A stretch of 64,000 nucleotides of DNA from Sinohyriopsis cumingii (Eukaryota > Mollusca > Bivalvia > Unionida > Unionidae), in the NCBI GenBank assembly GCA_028554795.2, contig CM068831.1, positions 58,775,180-58,839,179 on the forward strand. Reading direction: 5' to 3'. Below the pieces are notes generated by a model. The model did not search any database and was not told the DNA's origin. It was given only the letters and a program-made list of their open reading frames with translations. This document shows, one piece after another, positions 1 to 16,714 of this stretch; within the stretch, counting starts at the first letter, position 1, and every line of letters starts with the position of its first letter. The position numbers and the translations under genes are program-made.

Positions 1-82
1 CGAATATATAATGCGTTTATCTTAAACGTGTAGTTTCTCTTCAGCAAATTATTTAATTTGTACTTAATAATATAAAACTTAC

Positions 83-2481
83 TTTCAAAAATAAATGGAG
101 CCGAAACTAATTCTTCTCCATCCAGTTTGTCATCTCCTTAAAAAAATAAGGAAAAAAATAAGAGGGAATAGTCAAAAAAAATTACAGTATTTTATTAACA
201 ACGAAAGCAATCCCAATAATCATTTATTTCTCTCGTTTTATGAGTGGCTTGTGAAAATTTAATTTTATGGCACAGTAGGCTACAAACAACAGGAATTACC
301 TCCAGGTACGAATGTTTACGGGAGGAGGAGGAGAGATTTTAAAACTGAAATTAAATGGCTTAACTGCTGTCATAGTATTCGGCAACTCTTTCAAGATAGG
401 AAAATTGCTAATATTCTTAATACAGGATCACTAAATAAATGTAAATCAATTATAAAATAACCTACACGACAAACAAAATGAATTCAATAGGATCCTCATT
501 TCACACTATTTTCATCCGGCATGCACACAGTTTGATTTCCTATTTGGTCAATCTGATTAAAATCCAAATCCCCAGCATTACTGAAATCTGACGGACACAA
601 AAAAGATGCCAGGTTCTACTGATCATCAGAATCACCAATCAGATTTTTCTGCATCAACGGATGAAAATGAAAACTTCATTCGGAACATATAGTCTCTAAC
701 TATAAATCTCCCTAACACGAAATGCAGTGCTTTATTTGAAAGGTTACTAAAGCATTAACCTTTGTGCATAAAAGGTCGACTTGTTATAAGCAAATTTCGA
801 TTTCATTCAAATTTTCTCATAGGTATAAATGCTGTAGGGTTTGATTAGGCTAGTACGATATGCAATTTTCACAGCTCACCATTTGTATCAGCAAATTGAA
901 ACACATTATAAACTTCATCCAGTGGAACTTTCTGAGCATTTGCAAACTCTTCGGGTGATATAAGTTTGTCGTCGTTCAGGTCATAATGACGGAAGTCTCG
1001 GGACATGGGTACAACTTGATAATCTTCATCAGCGGCTGCCAACTCAGGGATCTAAAAATAATGATTAAAGACTGAAAGACGATTAAGAAAGGGAGTGAAA
1101 CTTAAAAACTGTATTGCTTATATATGCTATGACTTGGACGTACTCGAAATTCCTTGTATACCATGATAAAACTGTTGTTCGCAAAACCAGTCAGTCAAAT
1201 GACAAAGGTCTTTTTTGCTGGAAGTAAAAATTTTCATTTCCTCGCCAACCGATATTAGTTTCACAAATGTTTGTTTAAAACTAGTGAACGATTTTTTTAC
1301 AAAATTCATTAAAACAAGCTTCAAACTGCGATTTCAAAGCATGATTACGAATAACAGACATTTGTTTTTTTGTGATTGACCTTTATCCAAAATTGAGGGT
1401 ACTAGTAGATGTCACATGTCTAATGTCATGCCGTGTAAATAAGTTTACTAAGTTTGAAGTATGGGTACAGCCTTGATTCTGACCTTAGAATTTTCTAGAA
1501 CCGACTTATGTTTACAGGTTGATGGATATTTCCGTTGTGCCGAATGTTCTGAAAAAGAACTTTTGAGCCTTATCCCATATATTAAAATTTTATTTCAAGA
1601 TCGATTACATTACAATCATTCATTCCTATATCAGTATCCAACGTTTAATTACTCTTTTTATCGTATTCAGTTTTAGTTTGAGAGGACATTTGTAAAATTA
1701 TTTATTGGAATTACAAAGTACACAGCATTTTCAGACTAAATTATTGTTTTGAATTATTGTTAATTCACGTGAGATCATCTTGAATTATATCACTGTGATG
1801 CATCAAGATTGTTAGCACCTTCCAGACTACAAGCACATAAGAACGTTCAATTTTGGAATTCATCCAAAACACCACTGGAAATCATTAGGAATACTCAATA
1901 CTTTTGGACTTGTGATAGAACATTTAGGACAATCGGGATTTAATTCACAATAATGTAAGTTATTTTTAAATTTCACTTTGAATTCTAGGGAAATAAATTA
2001 TTTTGTTAGTTTTACAAAACGTGTTGGGTTCATTCTATTCTCTTCTGTGGTTAATATCTTTAAATCTTTGCATGTCTTTCTGGGTAAATCGATTTCCATT
2101 CCCATTATTTCAAGAGATCGAGCGACATAATATGGGATGATCGGCATTCATTTATCACTGGGTAAAGTTAAATACGTTATGAAAAAATTTCCTAGTATAC
2201 ATACATACATACATATATATATATATCGTAGAATCATTTCAAGAACATAGTTTACTTACGCTTCTCTTGCAAACCCTTCGGCATGCTAAATGACACAAAT
2301 GTGCCGTGATGGCTGGGTGCCACCCTGCATTATCGCCAAAGTTGGGACATTCCGTGTGGCAGACCTCTTGACATACGGGCACTGGGATGTGAATCCGCGG
2401 TAGTCGAAACCGCCAGGCTACAGCACCATCTAGCAATACTACTGTCACAACCAAGAGAATCAAACACGCCCCAGTATACAT
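83..2481 (-). CDS. Copy 1: secreted six-cysteine / EF-hand protein gene (3' end outside window)
   Basis: I read three coding exons on the minus strand: 2260-2481 (start ATG 2481, donor GTAAGT), 880-1051 and 83-136, followed by a GTAAGT donor at the left edge. The last exon lies outside the window. Exon 2 encodes a hydrophobic signal peptide (about residues 1-22) and a short Trp/Arg/Pro-containing basic stretch. A core follows with cysteines spaced C-X3-C-X3-C-X17-C-X3-C-X3-C, ending in CKRS. Exon 3 encodes EF loop DLNDDKLISPEE. The second loop (DTNGDDKLDGEE) is split across the exon 3/4 junction in phase 1. All visible exons are open. Copies 2 and 3 share exon lengths and phases for exons 3 and 4, but their Cys-rich exon differs strongly. 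A secreted cationic calcium-binding protein is inferred. A host-defence role is possible but unproven. Confidence 0.8.
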
Positions 2482-2586
2482 ATTTGAGTTGGTTGATGCC
2501 TATATGTGGAAAAATTAGATACAGTATCGAGAAAAAGCTGTATGTAATGAAATATGGTCTCCAATCAAACAATCAGTTAATTAATT

Positions 2587-2750
2587 CATATATCTATGAA
2601 AACAGCACCTGCTTGCAAATCATATCAAATATTGTTACATGTTACATTCGTGAAAACATCACTTGTTTACAAATCACATCAAATATTGTTACATCTTATA
2701 TCCATGAAAACGCTACTTGTTTACACATCATATCAAATAGTGTTACATAT
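2587..2750. repeat. Three tandem ~54-bp units in intron 1 of copy 1
   Basis: Three consecutive units share the pattern ATGAAAACnnnACTTGTTTAC then ATCATATCAAATATTGTTACAT, with a few substitutions each. They lie just upstream of exon 2 of the copy 1 gene. No function is suggested. Confidence 0.85.
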
Positions 2751-5917
<3,167 letters not shown>

Positions 5918-5984
5918 GATTTATACTTGTAATGATCACCGGTCGTGGAATACATCAACTACTTGCAATCAGCAGCTTTATATA
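5918..5984 (-). promoter_or_regulatory. TATA box and non-coding exon 1 of copy 1
   Basis: On the minus strand TATATAAAG (5976-5984) is followed about 58 nt downstream by a GTAAGTATGC donor ending an exon at 5918. The same layout (TATA, ~52-58 nt, GTAAGTATC donor) stands upstream of copies 2 and 3, so I take it as the core promoter and 5' UTR exon. The transcription start is estimated near 5,950. Exon 2 then begins just before the ATG at 2481, at a TATAG acceptor. Confidence 0.65.
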
Positions 5985-7829
5985 CGATGGCTGAATTAAA
6001 CGTGTAGGAGAAAAATTGACCAAAAAGGAGAAAATACTACAATTGCTGACTTGACATTTTAAATAGAATAAGGAGTGCACAAAGAAGTGGACCACTTGTT
6101 ATATTAAGTACTAAAATTATCTATTTCCTCATAATTCCCATCAACGGCACTTTTATTAAAGCTTGAACAAAGTTCATTTGTTCTCAAATAAGGAAGGACT
6201 CGAGAAGCCATTCACAGCAGTTTTACTGCGGATGGCTTTATTAAGTCTTATAAAATTATCCATCCGAAACAGCTGCATTTAAATGCAAATTTTGTACAAA
6301 CATCTTCAAAATTCGAAAGACTATGAAAAGGGTTACAAAATGCTATTAATATGTTGATTCCCACCGTCTTATATTTTATTAATCGAAGGAAAATTCTTTC
6401 GTTTCTTTTTAGGATGCAGGAAACTGACTTCAAGTTCAGCATTGAAAGAATGATAAGACCCAATCAAGCTATTCTATGTATTTCAATGAAATATGTCTCC
6501 CGTATATTGAGGAAGTACTTGAATTAGACCCATATGTTAAGGATGATTGGTCAGACTAAATTTTGTATTTTATGAAGGAGGAAGTTGTGCTTACCCTCTT
6601 ATCCAGACAGATCAGCTTAACGCTGACATTTTTATTTCTTAATAGAGACGAAATAAGCTTCCTTGTAAAAAGCTAAAACTGCATCTTCAACGCCAATCCA
6701 TAATACCTGTGTCATACATAAGCACGTGCATTGCACATGCCGATACATTATCTTGAGCATTTCGAAGAGCAAATGCCATTGAGCGTTGAAACTCTCCTAT
6801 CTGCAAGTTACATAACCAGAATACTTCCAGACACAAGATTCAACTTAATTTCTTTATAACAGTTATGCCATATATAGTGATTCACAAGGTAATTCAACAT
6901 CTATACGTATATAGTGTAAATTTCAGTATAAATGTATAACTTTATTAGCTCCATTTTACTGTTGAGAGGAGAAACTGTTTCGTTGAAATGTGAAAACTTA
7001 TGGAGAAGATTGAACTTATTCTTACATATTCAGTAAAACTATTAAGAATTAATTTTGCTTCGATACACTTCCAGAATATGAGTACATTATGAGGAGGATT
7101 TAATAAACTCAATAATAAATGAGAAACTTTTGACAGTACCATATTTTTAATAACTCCGTATTTACCATTTCAAAACAATGTTTCGAACTTCCCTAACTTT
7201 AGTCTCATATGTTTATTTAACCACATCATTTTAGTCTGCAGAGATGATCAAACCGACGAAATTAAATTTAGATATTTCCCAATAGAAATGATATTCTGTA
7301 CAATACGCAACATTACTTTTGTTCTACTGCCAGTGCAGACTGCATTAGTTCTTTCATCGTTTATGTTAAGACATGAACATTTGGAATATCGATATCGTAG
7401 GTCCAAAAATGATTTAAGAGGCATTTCAAAGCCATTAAGAGTCAATGATGCGTCAACTGTATTCTACAAAAATTAGATACCTTCCATTGTTTATAGTAAT
7501 CTCCTTATATTTAAACATCATATTATTATTATATGGGATAATAATATATCTATTCATATAGGATGAAAATGTCAAGAGGGATTTGGTCCCCTTGTGTCCA
7601 GTGTCTCCTAAAATGAGAACCTGATGAAACACAATTACACAAGATATTCACTTAGTGTAAAATATTTATCCAATATTGTAAACTCATTTACAATACTTAA
7701 ACACTGCGAAACATAATGGATGAAAAACTAGTTTTTTGAACATCTAATAAATATGCGACTTTGTATACTTCACATACAGCCATGTTTGAAACTTAAAGCT
7801 TTAATTGTAGTTCATAATGTTAATATTAT

Positions 7830-7830
7830 T

Positions 7831-7907
<77 letters not shown>
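7830..7907. repeat. (AT)n microsatellite
   Basis: An almost pure AT dinucleotide tract of about 78 bp. Confidence 0.95.
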
Positions 7908-7910
<3 letters not shown>

Positions 7911-9804
7911 TACTATGAACGATTGGGCTTCACGAGATACATAAATAGTAACAAGAACTATATTGTCATCACCTCAAAGTCACACGCACAGATTTAATGG
8001 TCGTATCTTGGTCATTTCCAATTATAAAGACATTTTTGACAAATTGTATTTAAAGGTTTAAGATTACAAGAGGAGTCGTTAAGTAATATGAAGAAGGTTT
8101 AATATATATTTATAGAAAATCTATATAAGAATCAAAAAATGTCACGACTGAACTAGTTGCCGATTGTATTTCGAAATAAAAGTGGAAAATGTGGTGATTT
8201 ATATTTGTGTACTATAGAAAATGATCTTCCTTATATGAATTTCATCACTTTTAAATGATTATCAAAAAACCTTTGTTAAAGGAAAGTCCAAAAATACTGA
8301 GTGTTAAAGAGATGGAGTCCACTTACTGACCGCAAAAACTACAAGTCATTGCACAGACTGTAAATATTTAACAGATAAGTATGCACAAATAACTCACATG
8401 TTTGTACTGAATTTACAATAGGGTATAATTTGTGTATTAATTGCAGGAATGAAATGGAAATGGCATGAAAAGGAAATCTAAATTTTATATTCTTTAAAAT
8501 GAAGACAAGTATGTAATAAAACATATGTAAGAATAAAACAACAGAGTGGAACCAAGTTCTTCTCTTTAATAACGTCATCTGGGATATAAGACATGGGTCT
8601 TTAAATTTATCTAATGATTGTAGCCCAGCAGGTATGAAACCTTAATCTCAAAACTCCTTTGATCAAAGTAACTTGGGCTAAAGATGTAAAAGTAAATCTC
8701 TATGAAACCGCAAATACATAGAGGTTGTAGAAATTTGGCCTGGAAGGTATTCGTTTATACAAGTTTAAGAATATGAACAAAATCGTAATATTGTCTTGAA
8801 TATTGCAGTCAAAGTTTTCAGGAATACTGTACCAGAAATTAACCATTTTTCAGGGATTCCGTGAAGCGAAATTAGTAATCTGGAAATCGTTCCCTAGTAG
8901 CTCTGACTAAGCCGGTGGTTACTTGCTATGATAATCGAATATTGATCTTTGCATTTGACATCTTCATGCTTCAGGTGCAATTTAGTAAATTATTTATGTA
9001 GACCGTTCAGGAGAAGAAACATAGCGGGACAAAGTTATGAGTTAATACCGATGGAAAATATGTGATTTAACATGCTTATTTTGAAGAACCAGAGTCATGA
9101 CGAAACGTCACTATGATTGCCAAATTTTATCGTGCTCTGAGAAAAGACGAATATTGGATAAATAAGGTTTCAGTCTCCTAGATTATCAGCTTCCATTAAA
9201 AAATAATACTTAACGTTACTTTCATGTTTGAAACAATATATCTATATCTAAAAAAATTATGATACCAATCCATAATGTTTACCACCATTTCTTGCGTCTT
9301 AAGGTCAATGTACAGTCTAACCTTACAATTAATCGACATGCAATATCTTCAGATCAAATCATATTATTCGTAGAAATTTTGACATGAACTTCCATATAAC
9401 TTTGTAACAGAATCGGTGTCTCACATTGCAGGTCAGTTCCCCCCCCCCCCCTTCTTAAAGGTTAAACACATGCAAATCCCTTTTTGTTTCAAACAAGAAA
9501 GAAAACCTATTTGATTTTGGTGTACTAAAAATATTTGTTCGAATGTGAAAACACCTTATCTTGATCTGCACAGTTCGCAGTACTTGTTCCTGTGCTGAAT
9601 GAACTGCACATATCTTCTCTAAATTATATACCTTGTTTAAGACGTAAAAGGATATGCAAATGTGTATAATGTGTTATTTGATCCAGGACCACAATAAATT
9701 ATGTTTTCTAACATAGCTAATAAAAAAAAATTCTTTTTGCTTTGTTTTGTTAATCGACGTTTTGTAAGCTAATAGTATACACAAAATTGTTACTAAAGAA
9801 AACT

Positions 9805-9985
9805 ATTTAGGTTGATTAGTTAGGTGTTTACGACACTGTATGATTAGTAATGAGTATTACGGCACATCATGATTAGTTAGGCGTTTTACGGCACAGCATT
9901 ATAATTTTGGTAGTTTACGGCACAACATGTTCAGCTAGATTAATTACGGCACTGCCTAATTAGTAAGGTATTTTACGAGGATACT
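9805..9985. repeat. Degenerate tandem repeat, ~35-bp unit, about five copies
   Basis: Units follow the pattern GATTAGTTAGGTGTTTTACGG then CACAGCAT with drift; 'tacggcac' recurs four times at roughly 35-bp spacing. Array edges are approximate. Confidence 0.7.
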
Positions 9986-10769
9986 GTTTAGTACCAAAGC
10001 TTTTATGAAAACAAAAAATAAAGAAATGAATGCATCTGATGGAAACTTTTCCACTGCCCACTCTCCCATCAGCCGTTCCCTGGCGTCTGTGTCCTTTTGT
10101 GAGTTATGCATATTTTAATCTCTGATGAAATGTAAATCAAATGTCCTCATAAATTATCTACGATGACCTTCAAACCTTTTCAAAGGATCCATGAGGTCAA
10201 AACCATTGTTAAGATTCCTCCAAATTTGTCACAAATATGAGACTATCCGGTTTCGGGTTTACTCAGTTTATCGAAACATTTTCATCACCCCGTGTGATTT
10301 TTGAATATCTTTGTTATAATTTAATTGCCAGCTGTAAATTTTTGCTAAACATTCAGCAGGCATTACGAATTCAAATAAGGTCATCATTCCTAGAAATCTC
10401 ATGCAGAGTCTTTCTTTGTCAATGAGCAAAATTGGAGAATTTTCTCAAATTTATGGAATACGTGAACACTTTTTCAATAGCAAAAATATATTCCCATATG
10501 ATATTATTTCTCCCCTAACAAAAGTATCATCAGCAAAACAACATTTAATTCTCAGCATGAGTATATATTTTGAGATCACTAATGAAACTGACCCCCTGTA
10601 TAACCTTTGGTGTTCAAGAAAATAAGCCCCAGTAGACTGTCTGACAGACAGACGGACGCATAAAAAACGGGCAGACAATAGATTATAATACAGTAACGCT
10701 TCTTCAAGAAAGTGTTGGTGTTATGTTCTGAATGTTGTATGTTAAATATCTCCACATTGCTTTATACAT

Positions 10770-11170
10770 CAAAGATATAACGGAGGCTAGCAGGTAAATT
10801 ATATTTAACGGAAATTATCGCGTACATTATTTATGATGGAGACTAAAAAGGTACATTATTTAAAAAGGAAGCTAACTGATACAAACTTACACGTACATTA
10901 TTTATAATGGAGGCTAAAAAGGTACATAATATATAAAAGAGGTTAACCGGCACATTAGTTATAAAGTAAGCTAACAGATTCATTATAAAACAGGTTAACA
11001 TGTAGAATATTATCAAGGAGGATAATAGGTACGTTATTTATAACTGTTACATTATTAATAAAGGAGTTTAAGCAATACATAATTAATAAAGGGCTCTCAC
11101 ATTTATATTATTAATAAAGGGGGATAACAAGTATATTATTTGTAAGTTAATATTATTAATTAATAGGTGA
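10770..11170. repeat. Degenerate minisatellite, ~30-bp unit, about 12 copies
   Basis: Recurring units resemble TACATTATTTATAAAGGAGG followed by CTAACAGG, with variable length and decay toward 11,170. There is no coding potential. Confidence 0.75.
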
Positions 11171-11459
11171 GCGAAGATAGAGGCATGCTTATGCATGTTA
11201 TTTTATGATATCAAACCCCAGTCGTGAACCAGTTTTACACATGTTGTGATGTGATTTTCCTAGTAATATAAATATAATTTATATTTTAATAGAATCAGAA
11301 TATCAAGATTATTTTCTTTTCAACTCAGTGTGTAGTTTGCTATCGACTTGTAAGTGCAGATAATATGCTTAAATGATATCATAGTACAGAATAGAATGTC
11401 GCAATATGCAATATTGTGAAGTTGGGGAATAGGATTACAGAAGATCTAATACGAATCAG

Positions 11460-12955
11460 GTTCAAAACCATGTGATACCGGTTGAACATAGCAGATTGTA
11501 CCTGTGTAACTTACGCATGGTCATTCTTCTCTCCAGAGGGATACTTGAGATTATATAACCATTTATCACCTGTGAGATTTATTAAAGAAAAAATAACTTT
11601 TGTTTTAAGAACTGAATATATTTTAAGTTTGCGTATAATCAAGAACCTGATCAACAAGCTGACAGCATTCATCCTGAACAAGCATTGGCACTGACATGCT
11701 TATGTCAGTGTCAAAACATGGAAAAGATCGCCAAAACAAGTACAAAAACAATTTCAAAAGAGTTTGTAAACACGTGAATGATATTATTTTTGGCATCCAT
11801 GGAGAACATCTCTTCATGGACAATAATCTGCATTCTTTTAAACACATCGCACTTCAGTCGAAATTACCTGTTAACTATATATCCTCCATTGGCGTCTTAC
11901 AAGTTCCTTTATTTCTCGTGTAAAGAGAAAATACGCAGATAGATTCTGTACACGTATATAACAACTCCCAAGCATATTTACAGGTAAGACCAGAGAGAGG
12001 GGAGGATGTGGTGTAACTTTTTTTTGAAGGGACCGCTGTTATAATGCTACCAATATAACTTTTGTGGACAGTGGCCGAAAGGTAAACTAATCAATAAATC
12101 AACAGCCCTTAGTGAGACGGTTTTGTCTGGCAGCAAAAGAATCCCCTGAAATTTCAACTCAAGAAAAGTGTGCCATACATACTTTAAAATGTACAATAGT
12201 GAAGTCCGTTAGACTATTTATTACCTTACAATCTCAATGAATATATACAAATTGAATACCATTGGATCAATTATGATCTAAATGTATTTATTTCAAATAA
12301 CTCATCCGCCATGTAACGACTTATATTTGATTAGATTCCAGTTGAACAGTACATTGAAAAAAATTACGGAGACAAAATGTGTACCGTCCTTGTACATTAG
12401 GACACAATGCATGACAAAATGATAGAAATAGCATTCCTGTCCTTAATCATACTATATGACGTGCGTTTTAAATTGAGTACAGACACCGTGAACTTCAGAG
12501 CGCAAGATAGCATTAATATAGTGTAAAAAAAGAAAAACCACAATCCTGCCCAGACAAGTTTAAAGATTTATTTTCATCCACTGAAAAAATGGCCCTAATT
12601 ATAATATTAGTTATTAAATTTTGATGTGGAATCAAAAAATAGTATTATATCATTGAAACTATGCACCAAATACATTCTCAAAACATTTTAGAAAGTATCA
12701 CCTTTCGTTCTTTAGTTCGCCCATATACTCTATAAATATTTGCGTTATATAAGAAAATGAAAATATATAAGAAAATATAGGTCTCCGACTTTCCTCAGAC
12801 AAGGTGCTGGCAGTCTCACGTTTTCCACACTTTTATGAAATAGCAGTAGTATTAGCACATACTACAGTTTTATTCGACATATCAGTCCAAAACTAACAAC
12901 ATAAACATAAACACAATCTAAATATGGAGACGTATATTATTCCAGAATTTCCACA
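11460..12955. repeat. Duplicated flank, unit 1 (paralogous to about 18,950-20,340)
   Basis: The stretch resembles the region upstream (in plus coordinates) of copy 3. For example, the segment with GTTTGTAAACACGTGAATG and CATCCATGGAGAACAT (11,760-11,820) matches 19,030-19,080 with many substitutions. The tandem duplication therefore includes more than the gene. A TTTATT at 12,869-12,874 is a possible AATAAA signal for the minus-strand gene. Open frames are short and not shared intact between copies. Confidence 0.7.
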
Positions 12956-15900
12956 TCACTGTTGTGTTGTTTCCTCATTCACCGACTTGGGGCTCGTGCT
13001 CGTCCCAATCATGGCATTTACACCATCAGCACCATCACCTGTAACGATAAGTTAATTGAAGGGAAGATGGAGGAAATGAAACATAAAATGGTACATCAGA
13101 ACACGCAAATCTGATTCCTACTGACCATCCCTCTAAAGGCAGTTTGGTTGAAAATCACGCAACATACTTTGCAATACTTGTTCATTCATAATTTCTTATT
13201 TGGTAAGACTTTTCAAATAGGATTTCAAAGACTGCATACGAATACTTGCAATTGGCGCTATTATTTGATAACACCCATCATTAAAAACATGCTCCTGGAT
13301 TTTCTAAATTACGTGTGGTCATTTTCCCCTGGTAAAACAATTATTTTTAGGTGCTGAGGTATAGTTGATTTATTCCGATTTAAGAGGGCATACGTTTAAA
13401 TGATAAAAACATTATTTTCTAAACGTTCTATAAAAAGAGACAGACTATTAAATGATAAGTAAATTATACGGGGTGTTCAGTATAACATAATTTGTAGCTG
13501 CCATTTTCGTACACGCATAGGCTCGGTCAAAGATTCGTGTTTAAGTTTTGATAACTAAATCCAACAATTTATTTTGATCCCTGAATGCAAGAAATCATTG
13601 TCAAGAGGTTGATTACTTTATAAATGACATAGTTGTGTCCAATCAGACATTGGCATGGTATAATTTTAATTCCCATTGCTTCCTCCAGAACACGCTATTT
13701 TATAATAACCGGTACATAAATTGTGCTTCCTTTCCTAATTAAGAATTGTCACATGTAAATATAATTGTTCTTTCTACCATCAGTCAAGTATATCTTGTAG
13801 TCAAAGGAAGGCTTTACAACTAAGCAAGAAAATCATACAAACTTGTATCTCGAAACCAGCCGTTCTACTTGTTGCTGATTTTTGTTGATCTTTTGTGTTT
13901 TCTATCTTTTTTCCTGTTTTAACAGTTGCGTGTCTTATTTGCATTCAAATAAAAACTTACTGGTAAAAATGAATGGTGCTGTCTCGAATTCATCTACATC
14001 CAACATCTGATCACCTAAATAAAAAAATTGTGGAATTAAAAACCAAAATAATTTGATATCACAATATTTACGAAGGAAACTAACTAGGACATAAACTTGA
14101 TGCATTTTCATTTTGAAGGATAATTAACAATAAATGATTTGATTATTGCTAACCGAGCCACATTTAAGCTTACAAGATCCATGGTGGTAAATCACTAGTT
14201 ACAGATATAGAACGTAAACTGGGGATTATGTCATTTTATATACTCTGTTCTTCATTTGAAAAATATTACGTATTGAAAACAAACAAGCTATGTTCTAACT
14301 ATAAGTGGCTTCCATCTAGGTATTGTTTTGAACATTGTGTTATTCAAATTAGTACTTGAAACTGTAAATCTTAAATGTTATTTAGGTAGGGAATACAATA
14401 TACCAACTTACCATCAACATCAGCAGACTGGAATAGATCGTACACCTCCTCCAACGGCAGTTTCTCAGCTGATGCGAACTCTTCTGGAGATAGCAACTTG
14501 TCGCCGTTCAGGTCGTAATGACTGAAATCAGGCGACATTGGTACAACTTGGTACCGGACGTCTGAAGTCACAAGATCGGGAATCTAAATTGATATATATA
14601 AACAAATCGAGAGACTGTATATCGCAGATGCCTTATTGCTAACATAATTCATGAATTTTATTAATTCAGTATGTTTCAAGACATAAACTGGTTTTTAATT
14701 TAAAGTTTAAAAGAGATTTTTAAAAAGTAGAATCCTTAACGAATCAAACAATTCTGTCGTTTCTCATACAGTAACAGTTAAGAAACAGAGTAAGGCTCAT
14801 TTTTGCACTTACTTTACCTTTCATTAATATGTTATCAATATGATTTATTTAACGGATATAATTATAATCTTTGATCGAAATGAATTGCATGGCTGTATAT
14901 GTCTTCACAGCACATTTCAGGTTTTAGATAATGGGCTTGACTTGTTGTTTTGAAAGAATATCCATGCTGTACAATACGATTAAAGAGAAAGGTATCCTTT
15001 CTAGCAAACGTTATTTGTATATCCGTCGCTTGCATTGTTAATTCTAATGAGAAAATATAAGAGTTAGAGAGTACAGAAAGTGCACAATAATTGAAAATTA
15101 TCAATATAATTTAGAATATTTTTGTGCAAACTAAGAAATTAAAAACTAAAATGTACAAAATTGCATAGAAGGGGAAGAGAACGTGCATTTCATATATATT
15201 TTATTCACTATTAGAACTGGTCGTTAGAGAGCTGTTACATATATTTTGTCATTTATCGAAGACATTTATATTGATAACTTAATTTCTACATATAAGAACT
15301 TTTTTCTTACACTTCTCTTACAAATCCTCCTACATACAGCATGACACCCAATTCCGGTGACAGCAGGGTGTAGACCTACAGCTGAACCTACACCAGGGCA
15401 CACCTTCGAACAGGTAAGTGGACATATCACTGGTTCAACGACTCTCCGAACCTCATGACCTACTCTCCTTACTGCATTGACCACGCGGCTCTTAAAACGA
15501 CGGAATCGGAAGGCTTCAGAATCATTCAGCAATGCAGCAGTCAGAACAAAGAGAATCAAACACGTCCTGGGGTTCATTTTGAACATGTCTACACCTACAA
15601 ATGAAATATATAAATGTCAAAGCATGTTTGGAAAACAAGCAAAATTTAAATGATAATACGCAAATGCTCAAAAGATCGGGAATCACGGTCAGATCAACAT
15701 TTATTACATCTAATTAATTTTAACGAACGATTATCTTAATTATATACCTCTTCCAAACAAAATGAACGAAGAGCCAAACCGAGTCAGTGGTAAGCGGGTT
15801 GGATTCGCCACCAGAAGTAGATTAGTTCGAGAACTTACCATCAAATCAGCCCGGGTCAGTGAACATTGTATATCGCTGTTTTAGAAACCTTGCTCCAGTT

Positions 15901-16120
15901 GCCTTGGCACGAAATAGCTTTCAAGTCTTGCTGTGAAGTCAAACTCAGTACGAATTAAAAGCAAATAATCTAACTAAAAATAAAGAACATGAATTTGTAT
16001 TCCTCTATCTTGCGTGAGAAAACATTTGTTCATTAAAATGTAATCTTATGTGCATGCATGAACCTATCTTGAACCGGTAACGGATACTTACACCATCTGC
16101 AACAAACTTCAGGATGCATA
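12956..16120 (-). CDS. Copy 2: complete secreted six-cysteine / EF-hand protein gene
   Basis: Exons on the minus strand: non-coding exon 1 (~16,092-16,122), exon 2 15311-15594 (ATG at 15586), exon 3 14412-14583, exon 4 13961-14014 and exon 5 12956-13038 with TGA at 12956-12958. All introns are GT..AG with consistent phases (0, 1, 1). The ~175-residue product has a signal peptide (1-25), an Arg-rich probably helical segment (26-50) and a core C-X3-C-X3-C-X17-C-X3-C-X3-C ending CKRS. Two canonical EF loops follow (DLNGDKLLSPEE and DVDGDQMLDVDE), then a polar tail ending ETTQQ. The basic N half and acidic C half are joined at a dibasic KR. This resembles a cationic peptide with an acidic, possibly calcium-dependent partner domain, but function is inferred only. 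No named family is recognised. Confidence 0.85.
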
Positions 16121-16153
16121 ATGCTATCTATTGTGGTCCTTTCATCTATATAG
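16092..16153 (-). promoter_or_regulatory. TATA box and non-coding exon 1 of copy 2
   Basis: Minus-strand CTATATAG (16146-16153) lies about 54 nt upstream of a GTAAGTATCC donor at 16,091. The segment aligns with the equivalent region of copy 3 (GAATTGRCC..TATA..TTGTTGCAGATG then the donor), which supports it as promoter and 5' UTR exon. Confidence 0.65.
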
Positions 16154-16669
16154 CTCGGTCAATTCGTTTATTCCAGGAAAGATGGCGAAACTTCCTGCTG
16201 TTTATGGTGCCCATTTCCAGGAATGCCGGACATGCGAAAACCAGATTGGGAAAATAAAATACGTCAGTCTTTGTCAATCCACTTCAAGTAAGAGCGTTAC
16301 GTAATACAAGCGTAAACTGTTACACTATTAATCACTACTACAATAGGTAACTAAATAAGACTCGTCCGTACAACAATGCATATAACGATAACAATTTTGG
16401 ATCCAGATTGATGCAGTGCAGAGCCATGCATTTTTAAATTTAAGATTGTAATGATTGTCAGTTTACCTATTAGTTAATTTGCAGTCCCTGCTTTCAGACG
16501 TGAATGTGTGGCTTTGAAAGTGATACACCTTAAATTTTGTAATTAACTAGTTTTTAGTATGATATTTGTTCCAGAGTTATGCCCTGAAACCTTTCTAGTT
16601 TGTATAAGGGTGAATGATGCCATAATGACTGAATGATTATCGCATACTAGTGATTTATCTAGTAGGCTT

Positions 16670-16670
<1 letters not shown>

Positions 16671-16704
<34 letters not shown>

Positions 16705-16714
16705 CGCACACACG
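16671..16714. repeat. (CA)n microsatellite
   Basis: About 44 bp of CA dinucleotide with a few G interruptions. Confidence 0.95.

Larger units (their letters stand above)
5985..11459. other. Intergenic, AT-rich; repeats only
   Basis: No convincing gene. It contains an (AT)n array (7,830-7,907), a poly-C run near 9,431, and the two minisatellite-like tracts listed separately. Short open frames lack domain features. Confidence 0.55.

Noticed and set aside
14328..14525. Plus-strand open frames over the EF-hand exons (also at 24075-24311 and 25120-25383)
   Set aside because: Antisense of exons with clean splice sites and EF-hand coding on the minus strand.
15266..15310. C-terminal extension of the copy 2 exon 2 ORF past CKRS (also in copies 1 and 3)
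   Set aside because: It is intron read-through; a GTAAG donor in all three copies ends the exon at CKRS.
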